Shown here in pieces: positions 52,949 to 61,481 of a stretch of 64,000 nucleotides of DNA. Source of the stretch: Allocatelliglobosispora scoriae (GTDB taxonomy: Bacteria > Actinomycetota > Actinomycetes > Mycobacteriales > Micromonosporaceae); the NCBI RefSeq assembly GCF_014204945.1, contig NZ_JACHMN010000002.1:3123001-3187000 (forward strand), in the 5' to 3' direction. The notes beneath the pieces are model-generated. The model was not told the DNA's origin. It searched no databases and worked only from the letters and a program-made list of their open reading frames with translations. Each line of letters opens with the position of its first letter. The first letter of the stretch is position 1. A program made the translations under genes and the position numbers.

Positions 52949-53062
52949 ATATTCAGTTGTGAGCCGAGCTTAGCCCGGAGATCACGCTCCCAGGTATGCC
53001 TTCCTACCCGATGAGACCGCGATCACGCGCACCTACAGTGATAAGATAATACTTACACCGAA

Positions 53063-53085
53063 GATAGTATCAATCTTGATAGTAT
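53063..53085 (+). promoter_or_regulatory. AT-rich promoter with repeated GATAGTAT boxes
   Basis: GATAGTAT at 53063 and again at 53078, with the palindrome TATCAATCTTGATA at 53068-53081. The last TAGTAT (53080-53085) is 7 bases before the GTG of the ATPase gene, so it can serve as the -10. Very AT-rich compared with all flanking DNA. Confidence 0.6.
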
Positions 53086-53092
53086 TCTTGTC

Positions 53093-54532
53093 GTGAGTAA
53101 GATCTTCGCCGGACGCGGTTACCAGCTTTCCCAGCTCAACGCGCTTCTTGATGACGTGCGCCGCGGCGGCGAGGGTCCAGGGCGAGCGCTCCTCATGCGC
53201 GGCCGCCGACGCGTCGGCAAGTCCCGACTGCTCGAAGTCTTCTGCGAGCGGGCGGACGTACCGTGGGCCTTCTATACCGCCACGTCCGGCGAGGATCCCC
53301 AGCATCACCGCGACGAGCTGTTCCGAGCGGTCTCCGCCGAGTCGACCCTGCCCAATCGTGCATGGGTCGCCGACGGCACCGCGTCGACCTGGGATGCCGC
53401 CTTCCGCGAACTCGCCGCGATGCTGCCGACCGATACGCCCAGCATCGTCGTCCTGGACGAGCTGCCCTACATGGCCGCGGCCGACCCGGCCTTCGAGGGT
53501 GCACTCCAGACAGCCTGGGACCGACGCCTCTCCCGGCTGCCCGTCCTCCTCATCGGCGTCGGGAGCGACCTCGCGATGATGGAGTTGCTCGCGTCCTATG
53601 GCAGACCGTTCCACCAGCGGGCCACCGAGATGGTCCTGCCACCGCTCAATCCGGCCGAGGTCGGTTCGCTGCTGAGCTTGAGCCCGGCCGACGCGTTCGA
53701 TGCCCATCTCATCACCGGCGGACTGCCACTCATCTGCCAGGAGTGGCCGGACAGGGCTCCGCTGCTGGACTACCTGTCGGCGGCCTTCACCCGTCCCACC
53801 TCGGCGCTGCTCGTCTCCGGCGAGCGCTCGCTCGCGAGCGAGCTGCCGCCGACCGCCCAGGCTCCGCAGGTGCTCGCGGCGATCGGCGGTGGCGGCGAGC
53901 GGACCTTCACCACCATTGGTACGCGAGCCGGCGTCAGCGCCACCGTGCTCTCCCGCGCGCTGGAACTCCTGATGGAGAAGCATCTCGTCACGGTGGACAC
54001 ACCGCTGTCGATGAAGAGCGGCGTCAAGGACAAGCGGTATCGCATCGCCGATCCCTACCTGCGCTTCTGGCTCGCCATCGGCATCGACGCGCTGCCCCGG
54101 GTCGATCGTGGCCGACCCGACCTGGCCCTGCGCCTGTTCAAGCAACGCTGGCTGGGCTGGCGTGGTCGGGCGATCGAACCGATCATCCATGACGCGCTCG
54201 CGCGGCTCCTCCCGGACGACGCATGGCCGGACGTGAACGAGATCGGCGGGTGGTGGCCGCGTTCCAACATTCCTGAGCTGGACATCGTCGGGGCGGACCG
54301 AGCACCGGTCGCCGATCGGATCCTTTTCGTCGGCAGCATCAAGTGGCGCGACCAGGGCGCATTCACCGCCGCCGACCTCGCCGCGCTCGCCACGAACGCG
54401 ACAGCCGTGCCCGGGACCGGGGCAGCGACCCAGCTCGTCGCGGTGAGCCGCAACGGTGTCGACGCCGACGTCACGGGGCTCGCTCAGTGTTGGACCGCCG
54501 ACGACCTCATCGCCGCATGGCAGGTCGGCTAG
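53093..54532 (+). CDS. ATPase of the archaeal-ATPase/DUF234 type
   Basis: 479 aa. Walker A LMRGRRRVGKSRLLEVF near residue 45, Walker B PSIVVLDELPYM near 125, and a DNA-binding-like helix pair TTIGTRAGVSATVLSRALEL. The C-terminal part has PELDIVGAD and VGSIKWRDQG, like the nuclease-type DUF234 domain (D...K). Such proteins occur in defence and mobile-element settings and have no known substrate. The gene is isolated and has an AT-rich promoter, suggesting transfer. Confidence 0.8.
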   Translation: MSKIFAGRGYQLSQLNALLDDVRRGGEGPGRALLMRGRRRVGKSRLLEVFCERADVPWAFYTATSGEDPQHHRDELFRAVSAESTLPNRAWVADGTASTWDAAFRELAAMLPTDTPSIVVLDELPYMAAADPAFEGALQTAWDRRLSRLPVLLIGVGSDLAMMELLASYGRPFHQRATEMVLPPLNPAEVGSLLSLSPADAFDAHLITGGLPLICQEWPDRAPLLDYLSAAFTRPTSALLVSGERSLASELPPTAQAPQVLAAIGGGGERTFTTIGTRAGVSATVLSRALELLMEKHLVTVDTPLSMKSGVKDKRYRIADPYLRFWLAIGIDALPRVDRGRPDLALRLFKQRWLGWRGRAIEPIIHDALARLLPDDAWPDVNEIGGWWPRSNIPELDIVGADRAPVADRILFVGSIKWRDQGAFTAADLAALATNATAVPGTGAATQLVAVSRNGVDADVTGLAQCWTADDLIAAWQVG

Positions 54533-54981
54533 GCACCGGTGCCGTCGTCGCCCAAGGAGTGGATCATGCTCTGGAGGATTGTGAACGCGCCCGACCGCTC
54601 CTCCTGCGTCATGCCGCTCAGCATCCTGACCTCGACGGATCGGACCGCAACCGTCGCCTTCTCGAGGCTCCGCCGGCCGAGTGGCGTGAGCTGCGTGGGA
54701 AGGACCTTCCCGACCGGGGCCTGCGTCGGCCTGGTCACGTAGCCGTCTCGTTCCAGGGCTTGCAGCAGGACGTTCATCGACTGCCGGGTCACGAACGCTC
54801 CCCGCGCGAGCTCGGAGTTCGACAGGCCGGGGCGCTGCGCGAGCAGTTCGAGGCAGGAGTAGTGCGTCACGGTCATCCCCAGCGGCCGCAGCACCGCCTC
54901 CATGGCGGCGCGGAGGGCGCTCGACGCCTGTTTCAGCAGGTAGCCCAGTGACGTATCCAGGTCGACTCCGTCTTGACGCAT
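54529..54981 (-). CDS. MarR-family transcriptional regulator
   Basis: 150 aa. Winged helix: ELLAQRPGLSNSELARGAFV, TRQSMNVLLQALERDGYVTR. Long helices at both ends form the dimer. The ATG at 54981 overlaps the first base of an operator palindrome. Its stop shares CTAG with the convergent ATPase gene stop (overlap 4 bases). It probably represses itself and the divergent VOC gene. Confidence 0.87.
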   Translation of the reverse strand: MRQDGVDLDTSLGYLLKQASSALRAAMEAVLRPLGMTVTHYSCLELLAQRPGLSNSELARGAFVTRQSMNVLLQALERDGYVTRPTQAPVGKVLPTQLTPLGRRSLEKATVAVRSVEVRMLSGMTQEERSGAFTILQSMIHSLGDDGTGA

Positions 54982-54996
54982 GTCAGCATACTGACA
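54981..54996. promoter_or_regulatory. MarR operator 1
   Basis: TGTCAGCATACTGACA, a perfect 6-base inverted repeat with 4-base centre; begins at the first base of the marR start codon. Confidence 0.8.
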
Positions 54997-55008
54997 TAGA
55001 GTGGTCCA

Positions 55009-55024
55009 TGTCAGGAAACTGACA
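55009..55024. promoter_or_regulatory. MarR operator 2
   Basis: TGTCAGGAAACTGACA, the same 6-4-6 palindrome, 28 bases centre-to-centre from operator 1 and 21 bases before the VOC gene ATG. Confidence 0.8.
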
Positions 55025-55044
55025 CGAACCGAAGGAGCATCACC

Positions 55045-55413
55045 ATGCCCGTCACCGGCCCTGACTTCATCTCCCTCCAGGCTCGCGATCTCGACGCGTC
55101 GCAGGCGTTCTATGAGCAGTATTTAGGCCTCGTCCGCTCGCCGGCGGGCCCTCCCCATGCCGTCGTCTTCGAGACGAAGCCGATCGCGTTCGCGCTGCGA
55201 GACATCGTCCCCGGCACCGATCTTGCGTCCGTCGCCCAGCCCGGCATCGGTGCCGCGATCTGGCTCCACGCCACCGATGTCCAGGCGATTCACGACGCTC
55301 TCGCCGCCGACGGCCACACGATCGTCTCGGCTCCGATCGACGGTCCGTTCGGTCGCACCTTCACCTTTGCCGACCCCGACGGCTACCAGGTCACCCTTCA
55401 CGACCGCGCCTGA
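55045..55413 (+). CDS. VOC (glyoxalase) family protein
   Basis: 122 aa, one vicinal-oxygen-chelate unit (two beta-alpha-beta-beta-beta modules). FISLQARDLDASQAFYEQYL at the start and TFADPDGYQVTLHDRA at the end. Metal ligands expected at the first strand and at the final Glu/Gln are only partly present (Gln in YQVTLH). Likely a small-molecule resistance or detoxification protein induced through the MarR regulator. GGAG is upstream of the ATG. Confidence 0.82.
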   Translation: MPVTGPDFISLQARDLDASQAFYEQYLGLVRSPAGPPHAVVFETKPIAFALRDIVPGTDLASVAQPGIGAAIWLHATDVQAIHDALAADGHTIVSAPIDGPFGRTFTFADPDGYQVTLHDRA

Positions 55414-55458
55414 ACGCTCGCCGACGGCAGCGCTGTGCCGAGCTCGTCGCGCCGCCCG

Positions 55459-55539
55459 GCATGATCGCGTTAATTCCGGGAAAATAGCCGCTCAAACAAG
55501 GTGCGAGGGGCTTATTTCCGAGTTCTTGCGCGATCATGC
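55459..55539. repeat. Imperfect long inverted repeat
   Basis: Outer arms GCATGATCGCG match exactly (55459-55469 and 55529-55539); the next 20 bases match only loosely. It sits in the gap between the convergent VOC gene and the ABC permease and may be a decayed bidirectional terminator. The remainder of the 170-base gap holds no gene. Confidence 0.6.
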
Positions 55540-55584
55540 TCGCTGGCAGCGCTGACCGTGCCGCTCAGCACCGGATGACACGGG

Positions 55585-56469
55585 TCAGCTGGTCACGTCC
55601 TTGCGGACGAACCGCCACCAGGCCACCGACCAGAAGATCGCCGCATAGCTGATCGCGGCGATCGCGCCCTTGACGATGTCCTCGGTCTGGATCGGCGTGG
55701 TGATCAGCCCCAGGTAGGCCTGGGCATAGTGCGTCGGCAGGAAGTTGCGCAGGTCGCCGAGAGCGGTGATCTGGTCGAGGATCGACGACACGATGAAGAG
55801 CAGCACCGCACCGCCGACGGCACCGAGCGGCGCATCCGTCAGCGTCGAGAGCATGAACGCCAGCCCGGCGACGACGAGCAGCCCGAGCCCGACATAACCG
55901 GCGATCGCCAGCAGCCGCAGCAGCCCCTCTACCGCCGGGATGTCCGGCGCGATCGACGACCGCAGCGGCTCCCAGCCATAGCGCAGCGTGCCCACGAGCA
56001 GCGCCGTCCCGATGAGCGTGAGCAGGGCGAGCAGGGAGTAGCCCAGCGCCACGATCAGCTTGCTCGCGAGCAGCCGGGCCCGCGGCACGGGTGCCGCCAG
56101 CAGGTAGCGCAGGCTTCCCCAGCTCGCCTCGCTCGCCACGGTGTCGCCGTGGAAGAGCGCCACGACCACGACCAGCAGGAACGACGACGAGACGAAGAGG
56201 GTGAAGAGCGCGAAGTTGAGCCCGCCCGCGGTCGCCACGTCGACGAGCGCGGAGAACTGACCCCGGCCGTTGCCGCCGCCGCCGTCATCGTCGCCGCCGA
56301 GCTCGAACGAGGCCAGCAAGATCAAGGGCAGCAGAACCATGAAACCCAGAGCCATCTGGGTACGCCGACGGCGCCACTGCCGCCGCCACTCCGCACCGAC
56401 GGAGAGGGTCCGCCGGGCGTTGTATCCCGCCGCCGACCCGTCCACCGTCTCGACTGTCGAGGTGCTCAT
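55585..56469 (-). CDS. ABC-2 type permease
   Basis: 294 aa, six or seven helices (MALGFMVLLPLILLASFEL, LFTLFVSSSFLLVVVVALFH, LLALLTLIGTALLVGTL). The ATG overlaps the last base of the upstream fused gene's stop codon (TGATG), so translation is coupled. It is the membrane partner of the hydrolase-ABC fusion. The substrate is unknown. An in-frame GTG at 56472 is the alternative start. Confidence 0.82.
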   Translation of the reverse strand: MSTSTVETVDGSAAGYNARRTLSVGAEWRRQWRRRRTQMALGFMVLLPLILLASFELGGDDDGGGGNGRGQFSALVDVATAGGLNFALFTLFVSSSFLLVVVVALFHGDTVASEASWGSLRYLLAAPVPRARLLASKLIVALGYSLLALLTLIGTALLVGTLRYGWEPLRSSIAPDIPAVEGLLRLLAIAGYVGLGLLVVAGLAFMLSTLTDAPLGAVGGAVLLFIVSSILDQITALGDLRNFLPTHYAQAYLGLITTPIQTEDIVKGAIAAISYAAIFWSVAWWRFVRKDVTS

Positions 56470-59204
56470 CACCGGTCACCGCTTCCTGCCGTCGAGTCGC
56501 CCACGAGGGCGAGGAACGCATCCTCCAGGCGACGCCGTGGCGCCACCCGGTCCACTCCGACACCGGCATTGACCAGCGCCGCGACCGCTTCCGACCGGGG
56601 GATGTGGTCGAGCTGCACGACCAGGGTCCGCTCCGACTCGACCGCGTAGGGCACGTGCAGCTTGTCGAGCGCCCGCTGGGCGAGATCGAGGTCGGAGACC
56701 TCGAAGACCGTGGTCGGGGTGTCGCCGACGATCTCGTCGACCTTGCCCGAGGCGACGACCTGACCCCGGTGCACCACGACGACGTGGCTGCAGGTCTGCT
56801 CCACCTCGGCGAGGAGGTGGCTGGAGACGAGCACCGCGCGGCCGTCGGTGGCGTAGCGGCCGAGGACCCGGCGCATCTCGGCGATCTGTGGCGGGTCGAG
56901 CCCGTCGGTCGGCTCGTCGAGCACGAGCAGCTCCGGCAGGCCGAGCATCGCCTGCGCGATGGCGAGGCGCTGTTTCATGCCGTGGCTGTATGTCTTGACC
57001 CGGCGATGGATCGAGTCGCCGAGCCCGGCGATCGCGACCGCCTCGTCGAAGTGCGCGTCCTCCCAGGCCCGGCCGGTGGCCCGCCAGTACGCCTTCAGGT
57101 TCTGCTCGCCGTTGAGGTGCGGCAGGAAACCGGGGCCCTCGACGAGCGAACCGATCCGGGACAGCACCGGCGAGCCCGGCGTCAGCTTGTGCCCGAAGAC
57201 CGAGATCTCGCCGGAGGTGGGCCGGGTCAGACCCATCAGCACCCGCAGCGAGGTGGTCTTGCCGGCGCCGTTGGGCCCGAGCAGGCCGACGACCTGGCCG
57301 CGTTCGACGGTGAAGCTGACATCGGCGACGGCGACGAACCCGTTGCCGTACTCCTTGCGGAGGTTGCGGACCTGGAGCGGGGTGCCGGCGAGATCCGGAT
57401 CGACGGAGACGTCGGTCTTGCGGCCGCGCATCCGGGCGATCAGGATCGCGGCGACGAGGCCGATCGCGAGCAGCGCCAGCAGCCCGACGAGGATCCAGCG
57501 CCACAGCACGTCGGCGGTCTGGATCGGCTCACCGGCGACGGTCGGCAGCGTGATGTCGCCGGTCGCCTCCACGCGGTAGACGACGGGCTCGGGCGGACCG
57601 GCGTACCCCTGGTCGGAAGTGGCGAGCACGACGGCCAGGTGGTGGCCGCTCTCGATCTCCCGGACGATGGCCGGGAGGGTGACCTTGACCGGTGTGGCCG
57701 TGTCGATCGTCTTCGGGAGGCCGGTGAGCCGGATCGGCGAGACGAGGCTGTTGATGAGGGCCGGCTGGCCGTCGGGCCCCACGTCGTAGAGCTTGACGAA
57801 GAGGACGGCGTCGCCCGTCGGCGAGGCGGCCCGGACCGAGACGGTCGGCGAGCCGACGACGGTCATCGTCTTGGCCAGCTCGGCCGAGAGGAAGGACGCG
57901 TTCTGGCCGGGCACCTCGACGGAGACCCCGTTGAGCAGCGTGGAGGCGAGACCGGCACCGGGCAGGGCGGAGATCGCCGCGGGCGTGCCGTCGGGCGGGT
58001 TCGCCACGTCCTGCGCGATGGACCGGCCGAGCGGCAGCGCGGTGCTGGACTGACCGCCGGTGCCCGGGTAGTCGGTGACGGAGAACCCGGCGCTCATCAG
58101 CCCCCGGTCGACGGCGTCGAGCCCGTTGATCCTGGAGTAGGTGAAGCTCGTCGCCGGGGTCTCGCCCTCCTTGCGCACGTAGTGGTCGAGCCACTGAATC
58201 GTGAGGAAGTTGACCCGGTCCTGGTCGGACTTGGTGCCGAGGCCGCCGTCGTGGCCGCCGGTGAACCAGGCGACCCGGACCGGCGTGCCGTTGCGCGAGA
58301 TCCCGCGGGCGTTGGCGTCGGCCTCGCTCAGCGGGAAGAGCGTGTCGGCCTCGCCCTGCACCAGCAGGGTCGGTGCCTTGATCTTGTCGATCACCGACTG
58401 CGGGCTCGACCTGCGCAGCAGCGCGACGGCGTCCGCGTCGGCCCGGCCGGTCGACGCGATCCGGAGGTACGCCGCGCAGATGTCCGCGGCGAACCGCCCG
58501 CACTGCGCGTCATAGCGGGGACCCGGGGAGCCGATGTCGGAGCGACCGCTGGAGTTGCCGAAGAAGACACCGGCCCAGGCCTTCTTGAAGACACCCTGCT
58601 CGGGACCGGCGCCGGTCGACTCGGGCAGGAAGGAGTTGGCGAGGTCGTTCCAGGTGATCATCGGAACGATCGCGTCGACCCTCGGATCGGCCGCGGAGAG
58701 CATCAGCGCGAGCGCGCCGCCGTAGGACCCGCCGACGACGCCGACCTTCGGGTCACCGGCGGCGTCGGTCTGGATCTCGGGACGCGCGGCGAGCCAGTCG
58801 AGCAGCTTCTGCGCGTCGCGCACCTCGTAGTCGGGCGCGTCGAGGTGGATCTCGCCGGTGCTCTTGCCGAAGCCGCGGGCGGTCCAGATGAGCACCGCGT
58901 AACCCTGGTCGGCGAAGTCGGCGGCCTGGTCCTCGACGCTGGTCTTGGTCCCACCGAAGCCGTGCGCGAGCAGCACGGCGGGCACCCTGCTGCCCGCGGA
59001 GGCACCCGTGGGCAGGAAGAGCGTGGTGTCCAGGGTGATCGACTCGCTGTCGCCGGGCCCGCTGCGCACGGTCACCATCGACTCGTCGGTCGTGTAGGTC
59101 GCCGCCGACGGCGTGACCAACCAGGTGATCCCCACGAGAAGGAGAAGAATCGCGGCGCCGCCCACGAGGGCGCGGCGCCGGGTGAGCCATCGTCGCCCGA
59201 GCAT
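56469..59204 (-). CDS. Fusion of an exported alpha/beta hydrolase and an ABC ATPase
   Basis: 911 aa. N-terminal helix (ALVGGAAILLLLVGITWLV), then an X-Pro dipeptidyl-peptidase/CocE-like hydrolase with VGVVGGSYGGALAL (nucleophile Ser, near 165) and VAWFTGGHDGG. A second helix (ILVGLLALLAIGLVAAILI, near 580) leads to an ABC domain: GLLGPNGAGKTTS, LTRPTSGEI and ELLVLDEPTDGLDPP. The hydrolase would face outside and the ATPase inside. ATG at 59204 has TACGGT 7 bases upstream. Confidence 0.85.
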   Translation of the reverse strand: MLGRRWLTRRRALVGGAAILLLLVGITWLVTPSAATYTTDESMVTVRSGPGDSESITLDTTLFLPTGASAGSRVPAVLLAHGFGGTKTSVEDQAADFADQGYAVLIWTARGFGKSTGEIHLDAPDYEVRDAQKLLDWLAARPEIQTDAAGDPKVGVVGGSYGGALALMLSAADPRVDAIVPMITWNDLANSFLPESTGAGPEQGVFKKAWAGVFFGNSSGRSDIGSPGPRYDAQCGRFAADICAAYLRIASTGRADADAVALLRRSSPQSVIDKIKAPTLLVQGEADTLFPLSEADANARGISRNGTPVRVAWFTGGHDGGLGTKSDQDRVNFLTIQWLDHYVRKEGETPATSFTYSRINGLDAVDRGLMSAGFSVTDYPGTGGQSSTALPLGRSIAQDVANPPDGTPAAISALPGAGLASTLLNGVSVEVPGQNASFLSAELAKTMTVVGSPTVSVRAASPTGDAVLFVKLYDVGPDGQPALINSLVSPIRLTGLPKTIDTATPVKVTLPAIVREIESGHHLAVVLATSDQGYAGPPEPVVYRVEATGDITLPTVAGEPIQTADVLWRWILVGLLALLAIGLVAAILIARMRGRKTDVSVDPDLAGTPLQVRNLRKEYGNGFVAVADVSFTVERGQVVGLLGPNGAGKTTSLRVLMGLTRPTSGEISVFGHKLTPGSPVLSRIGSLVEGPGFLPHLNGEQNLKAYWRATGRAWEDAHFDEAVAIAGLGDSIHRRVKTYSHGMKQRLAIAQAMLGLPELLVLDEPTDGLDPPQIAEMRRVLGRYATDGRAVLVSSHLLAEVEQTCSHVVVVHRGQVVASGKVDEIVGDTPTTVFEVSDLDLAQRALDKLHVPYAVESERTLVVQLDHIPRSEAVAALVNAGVGVDRVAPRRRLEDAFLALVGDSTAGSGDR

Positions 59205-59262
59205 GACGCCAACCGTATGCACCGGATGTTTCCTCCTGCATCAGGGGAGCCCCTGATCCTTC

Positions 59263-59280
59263 TGTGTCGCGCGTGACACA
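59263..59280. promoter_or_regulatory. Palindrome in the divergent promoter region
   Basis: TGTGTC-GCGCGT-GACACA, a 6-base inverted repeat with 6-base centre. A second palindrome, CAGGGGAGCCCCTG, lies just before it. Both are between the ABC fusion and the aminotransferase starts and could be repressor sites. Confidence 0.4.
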
Positions 59281-59339
59281 CGGGCGGGCTTCGATAGCAA
59301 GAAACCCGACAGGACAACTTTTGGCCTATCCATCACCTG

Positions 59340-60677
59340 GTGCAGCAGACTATGCCGATGATGGTGACGCGGGACTTTGCCAGGTCGCGGGAGCACTCTG
59401 CGGCGGCGCACCGGGTGATCCCGGGTGGCGGGCACACCTACGCCAAAGGCGACGACCAATACCCCGAGGGCATGGCCCCCGTCATCGATCGCGGCGACGG
59501 CTGCCGCACGTGGGACATCGACGGCAACGAGTTCATCGAGTACGGCATGGGCCTGCGCTCGGTGACGCTCGGGCACAACTTCCGCCCCGTCGTCGAGGCG
59601 ATCGCCCGCCATCTCGAACTCGGCACCAACTTCGTCCGGCCGCACCGCCTGGAGCGGGCCGCCGCCGAGCGCTTCCTCGACCTGATCCCCTCGGCCGAGA
59701 TGGTGAAGTTCGGCGTCAACGGCTCCGACGCGACGACGGCCGCGGTCAAGCTGGCCCGGGCCTACACCGGTCGGGACATGGTGGCGATCTGCGCCGACCA
59801 GCCCTTCTTCGCCACCGACGACTGGTTCATCGGCACCACCGCGATGGGCGCCGGCATCCCCTCGGCGACCGCGCAGCTCACCACCCGGTTCCGCTACAAC
59901 GACCTCGCCGACCTGGAAGCGGTGCTCACCGCTCACCCCGGCCAGATCGCGGCGGTCGTGATGGAGGCCGAGACGGTCGAGCCGCCCGCGCCTGGCTACT
60001 TCGTCGGCGTCCGCGCACTCTGCGACGCGCACGGCGTGCTGCTGATCCTGGACGAGGTCATCACCGGTTTCCGCTGGCACGCCCGAGGCGCCCAGCACGT
60101 CCACGACATCCGGCCGGACCTCTGCACCTTCGGCAAGGGCATGGCCAACGGCTTCCCGCTCTCCGCCCTCGGCGGCCGCCAGGAGATCATGCGGCTCGGC
60201 GGCCCCGTCGACGACCGGGACCGGGTCTTCCTGATGTCGCAGACCTACGGCGGGCAGCCCTGGGCGATGGCGGCGATGCTGGCCGTGGTCGACGCGTACG
60301 AGAAGGACGGCGTCGCCGACCACCTGCACCGGATCGGCGGACTGCTGCGGTCCGGGCTCACCTCGGTCGTCGCCGATGCCGGCCTCGCCGACCACATCCA
60401 GCTCATCGGCCGCGACTGCAACCTCGTCTTCGCCACGCTCGACGCCGACGGGGAGCGCAGCCAGGAGTTCCGCACGCTCTTCCTGCAGGAGCTGCTCATC
60501 CGGGGCGTGCTCGCGCCGAGCTTCGTCGTCAGCTTCTCCCACGACGAGGCCGCGATCGAGCAGACGGTCAACGCCGTCGCCGAGGCACTCCCGACTTACC
60601 GCAAGGGGCTGGAGAACGGCGCCGCAACGGTCCTGCGCGGCCGACCCGTGCGCCCCGCCATCCGCACCCGGGGTTGA
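59340..60677 (+). CDS. Class III aminotransferase, glutamate-1-semialdehyde mutase-like
   Basis: 445 aa PLP enzyme. Marks: VIPGGGHTYAKGDDQYPE, NGSDATTAAVKLARAYTG, LLILDEVITGFRWHA and the PLP lysine in LCTFGKGMANGFPLSAL. It resembles glutamate-1-semialdehyde 2,1-aminomutase-type enzymes that act on amino-sugar or secondary metabolites. There is no heme gene nearby. Start at GTG 59340; ATGs at 59352 and 59361 are possible. Its stop abuts the stop of the convergent lipoprotein. Confidence 0.82.
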   Translation: MQQTMPMMVTRDFARSREHSAAAHRVIPGGGHTYAKGDDQYPEGMAPVIDRGDGCRTWDIDGNEFIEYGMGLRSVTLGHNFRPVVEAIARHLELGTNFVRPHRLERAAAERFLDLIPSAEMVKFGVNGSDATTAAVKLARAYTGRDMVAICADQPFFATDDWFIGTTAMGAGIPSATAQLTTRFRYNDLADLEAVLTAHPGQIAAVVMEAETVEPPAPGYFVGVRALCDAHGVLLILDEVITGFRWHARGAQHVHDIRPDLCTFGKGMANGFPLSALGGRQEIMRLGGPVDDRDRVFLMSQTYGGQPWAMAAMLAVVDAYEKDGVADHLHRIGGLLRSGLTSVVADAGLADHIQLIGRDCNLVFATLDADGERSQEFRTLFLQELLIRGVLAPSFVVSFSHDEAAIEQTVNAVAEALPTYRKGLENGAATVLRGRPVRPAIRTRG

Positions 60678-60860
60678 TCAGCTGCGCGCGCTCGGGGAGG
60701 GGACCGGTGACACGGTCGCCTCGCTGGAGACGATCGGCAGCGGCTTGGGTTCGGCGGTCGTGCTCAGGCCGCACGCGATCAGCGTCAGCGCAGCGAGGGC
60801 GAGCACGGCGGGCCGCGCCAGGGAGCTGATGGGCATCGGCCCGAATGAGCTGATGGGCAT
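60678..60860 (-). CDS. Small putative lipoprotein with a duplicated start segment
   Basis: 60 aa. The lipobox is LTLIAC (Cys near residue 31), followed by a Ser/Pro/Thr/Glu-rich tail. The start region repeats MPISS twice eight residues apart owing to a 24-base DNA duplication (60823-60867). ATG at 60860 has GAGGAGG nine bases upstream, so the first copy is used. Function unknown. Confidence 0.65.
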   Translation of the reverse strand: MPISSFGPMPISSLARPAVLALAALTLIACGLSTTAEPKPLPIVSSEATVSPVPSPSARS

Positions 60861-60966
60861 CGGTCCGGGCCTCCTCGATCCACGCCACTGCGGCAAGGGA
60901 TCAGTTTGCGTGTTGCTCACCCGGAGTGCCAGATCGGTTATCCGACAACGGATCCCGCTCGATTTG

Positions 60967-61320
60967 TTATCCGCGTGTGCGGGATCTGCTCTGCCGCAAG
61001 CGAAGCAGCCGACCGACGAGCAGCGGCTGCGCCGCGAGCGCTGCGGGATTCTCCAGCAGGACGTTGAGCGCCTGGTAGTAGCGGGTGGCGCTGAGCTGGA
61101 ACGTGTCCTTGATCGCCTGCTCCTTGGCGCCCGCGTGCCGCCACCACTGCTGCTCGAAGGCGAGCATCTGCAGATCCCGATCGGACAGGACCGGGCCCGG
61201 GACGTGCGGCTCGGCCTCCTGCGGGGCCGGGATGTCGCTGTCGACGATGTCGTCGGCCTCCGGCGTGGTCGGCGCCGCCAGAACCTCGTTGACCTGCAAC
61301 TCTTCGAGATCCTTCGGCAT
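60967..61320 (-). CDS. DUF3263 protein
   Basis: 117 aa. An acidic N-terminus (EADDIVDSDIPAPQEAE) precedes the DUF3263 region: LSDRDLQMLAFEQQWWRHAG, AIKDTFQLSATRYYQALNVL, LLRLRQSR. It may be a small DNA-binding protein, given the helix pattern, but no activity is known. ATG at 61320 with GAGG six bases upstream. Confidence 0.8.
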   Translation of the reverse strand: MPKDLEELQVNEVLAAPTTPEADDIVDSDIPAPQEAEPHVPGPVLSDRDLQMLAFEQQWWRHAGAKEQAIKDTFQLSATRYYQALNVLLENPAALAAQPLLVGRLLRLRQSRSRTRG

Positions 61321-61416
61321 CGTCGCCCTCACCTTCGTCGCACCCGTTCGTACAGCAGTTCCAACAGAGTACGCGGGACCCACGACAATTACCCTGCCAC
61401 GTTCGGGTCCTTACGG

Positions 61417-61456
61417 CGAGCCGGGCGAGTGCGACCTGCGCCACTCACCCGGCTCG
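61417..61456 (-). terminator. Terminator of the ABC exporter operon
   Basis: Stem CGAGCCGGGCGAGTG / CACTCACCCGGCTCG, 14 of 15 paired, loop of 10 bases, 25 bases after the permease stop. Confidence 0.7.
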
Positions 61457-61481
61457 ATATCCGTAGTCGACTTTCAGCAGA

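Noticed and set aside
56604..59276. 890-codon plus-strand frame opposite the hydrolase-ABC fusion
   Set aside because: Shadow frame with Arg/Gly/Asp-rich product; the complement gene has intact hydrolase and Walker motifs.
61290..61312. CAACTCTTCGAGATC in the DUF3263 gene as another A copy
   Set aside because: Only half of the core is present and it lies in coding sequence, so it is likely chance.
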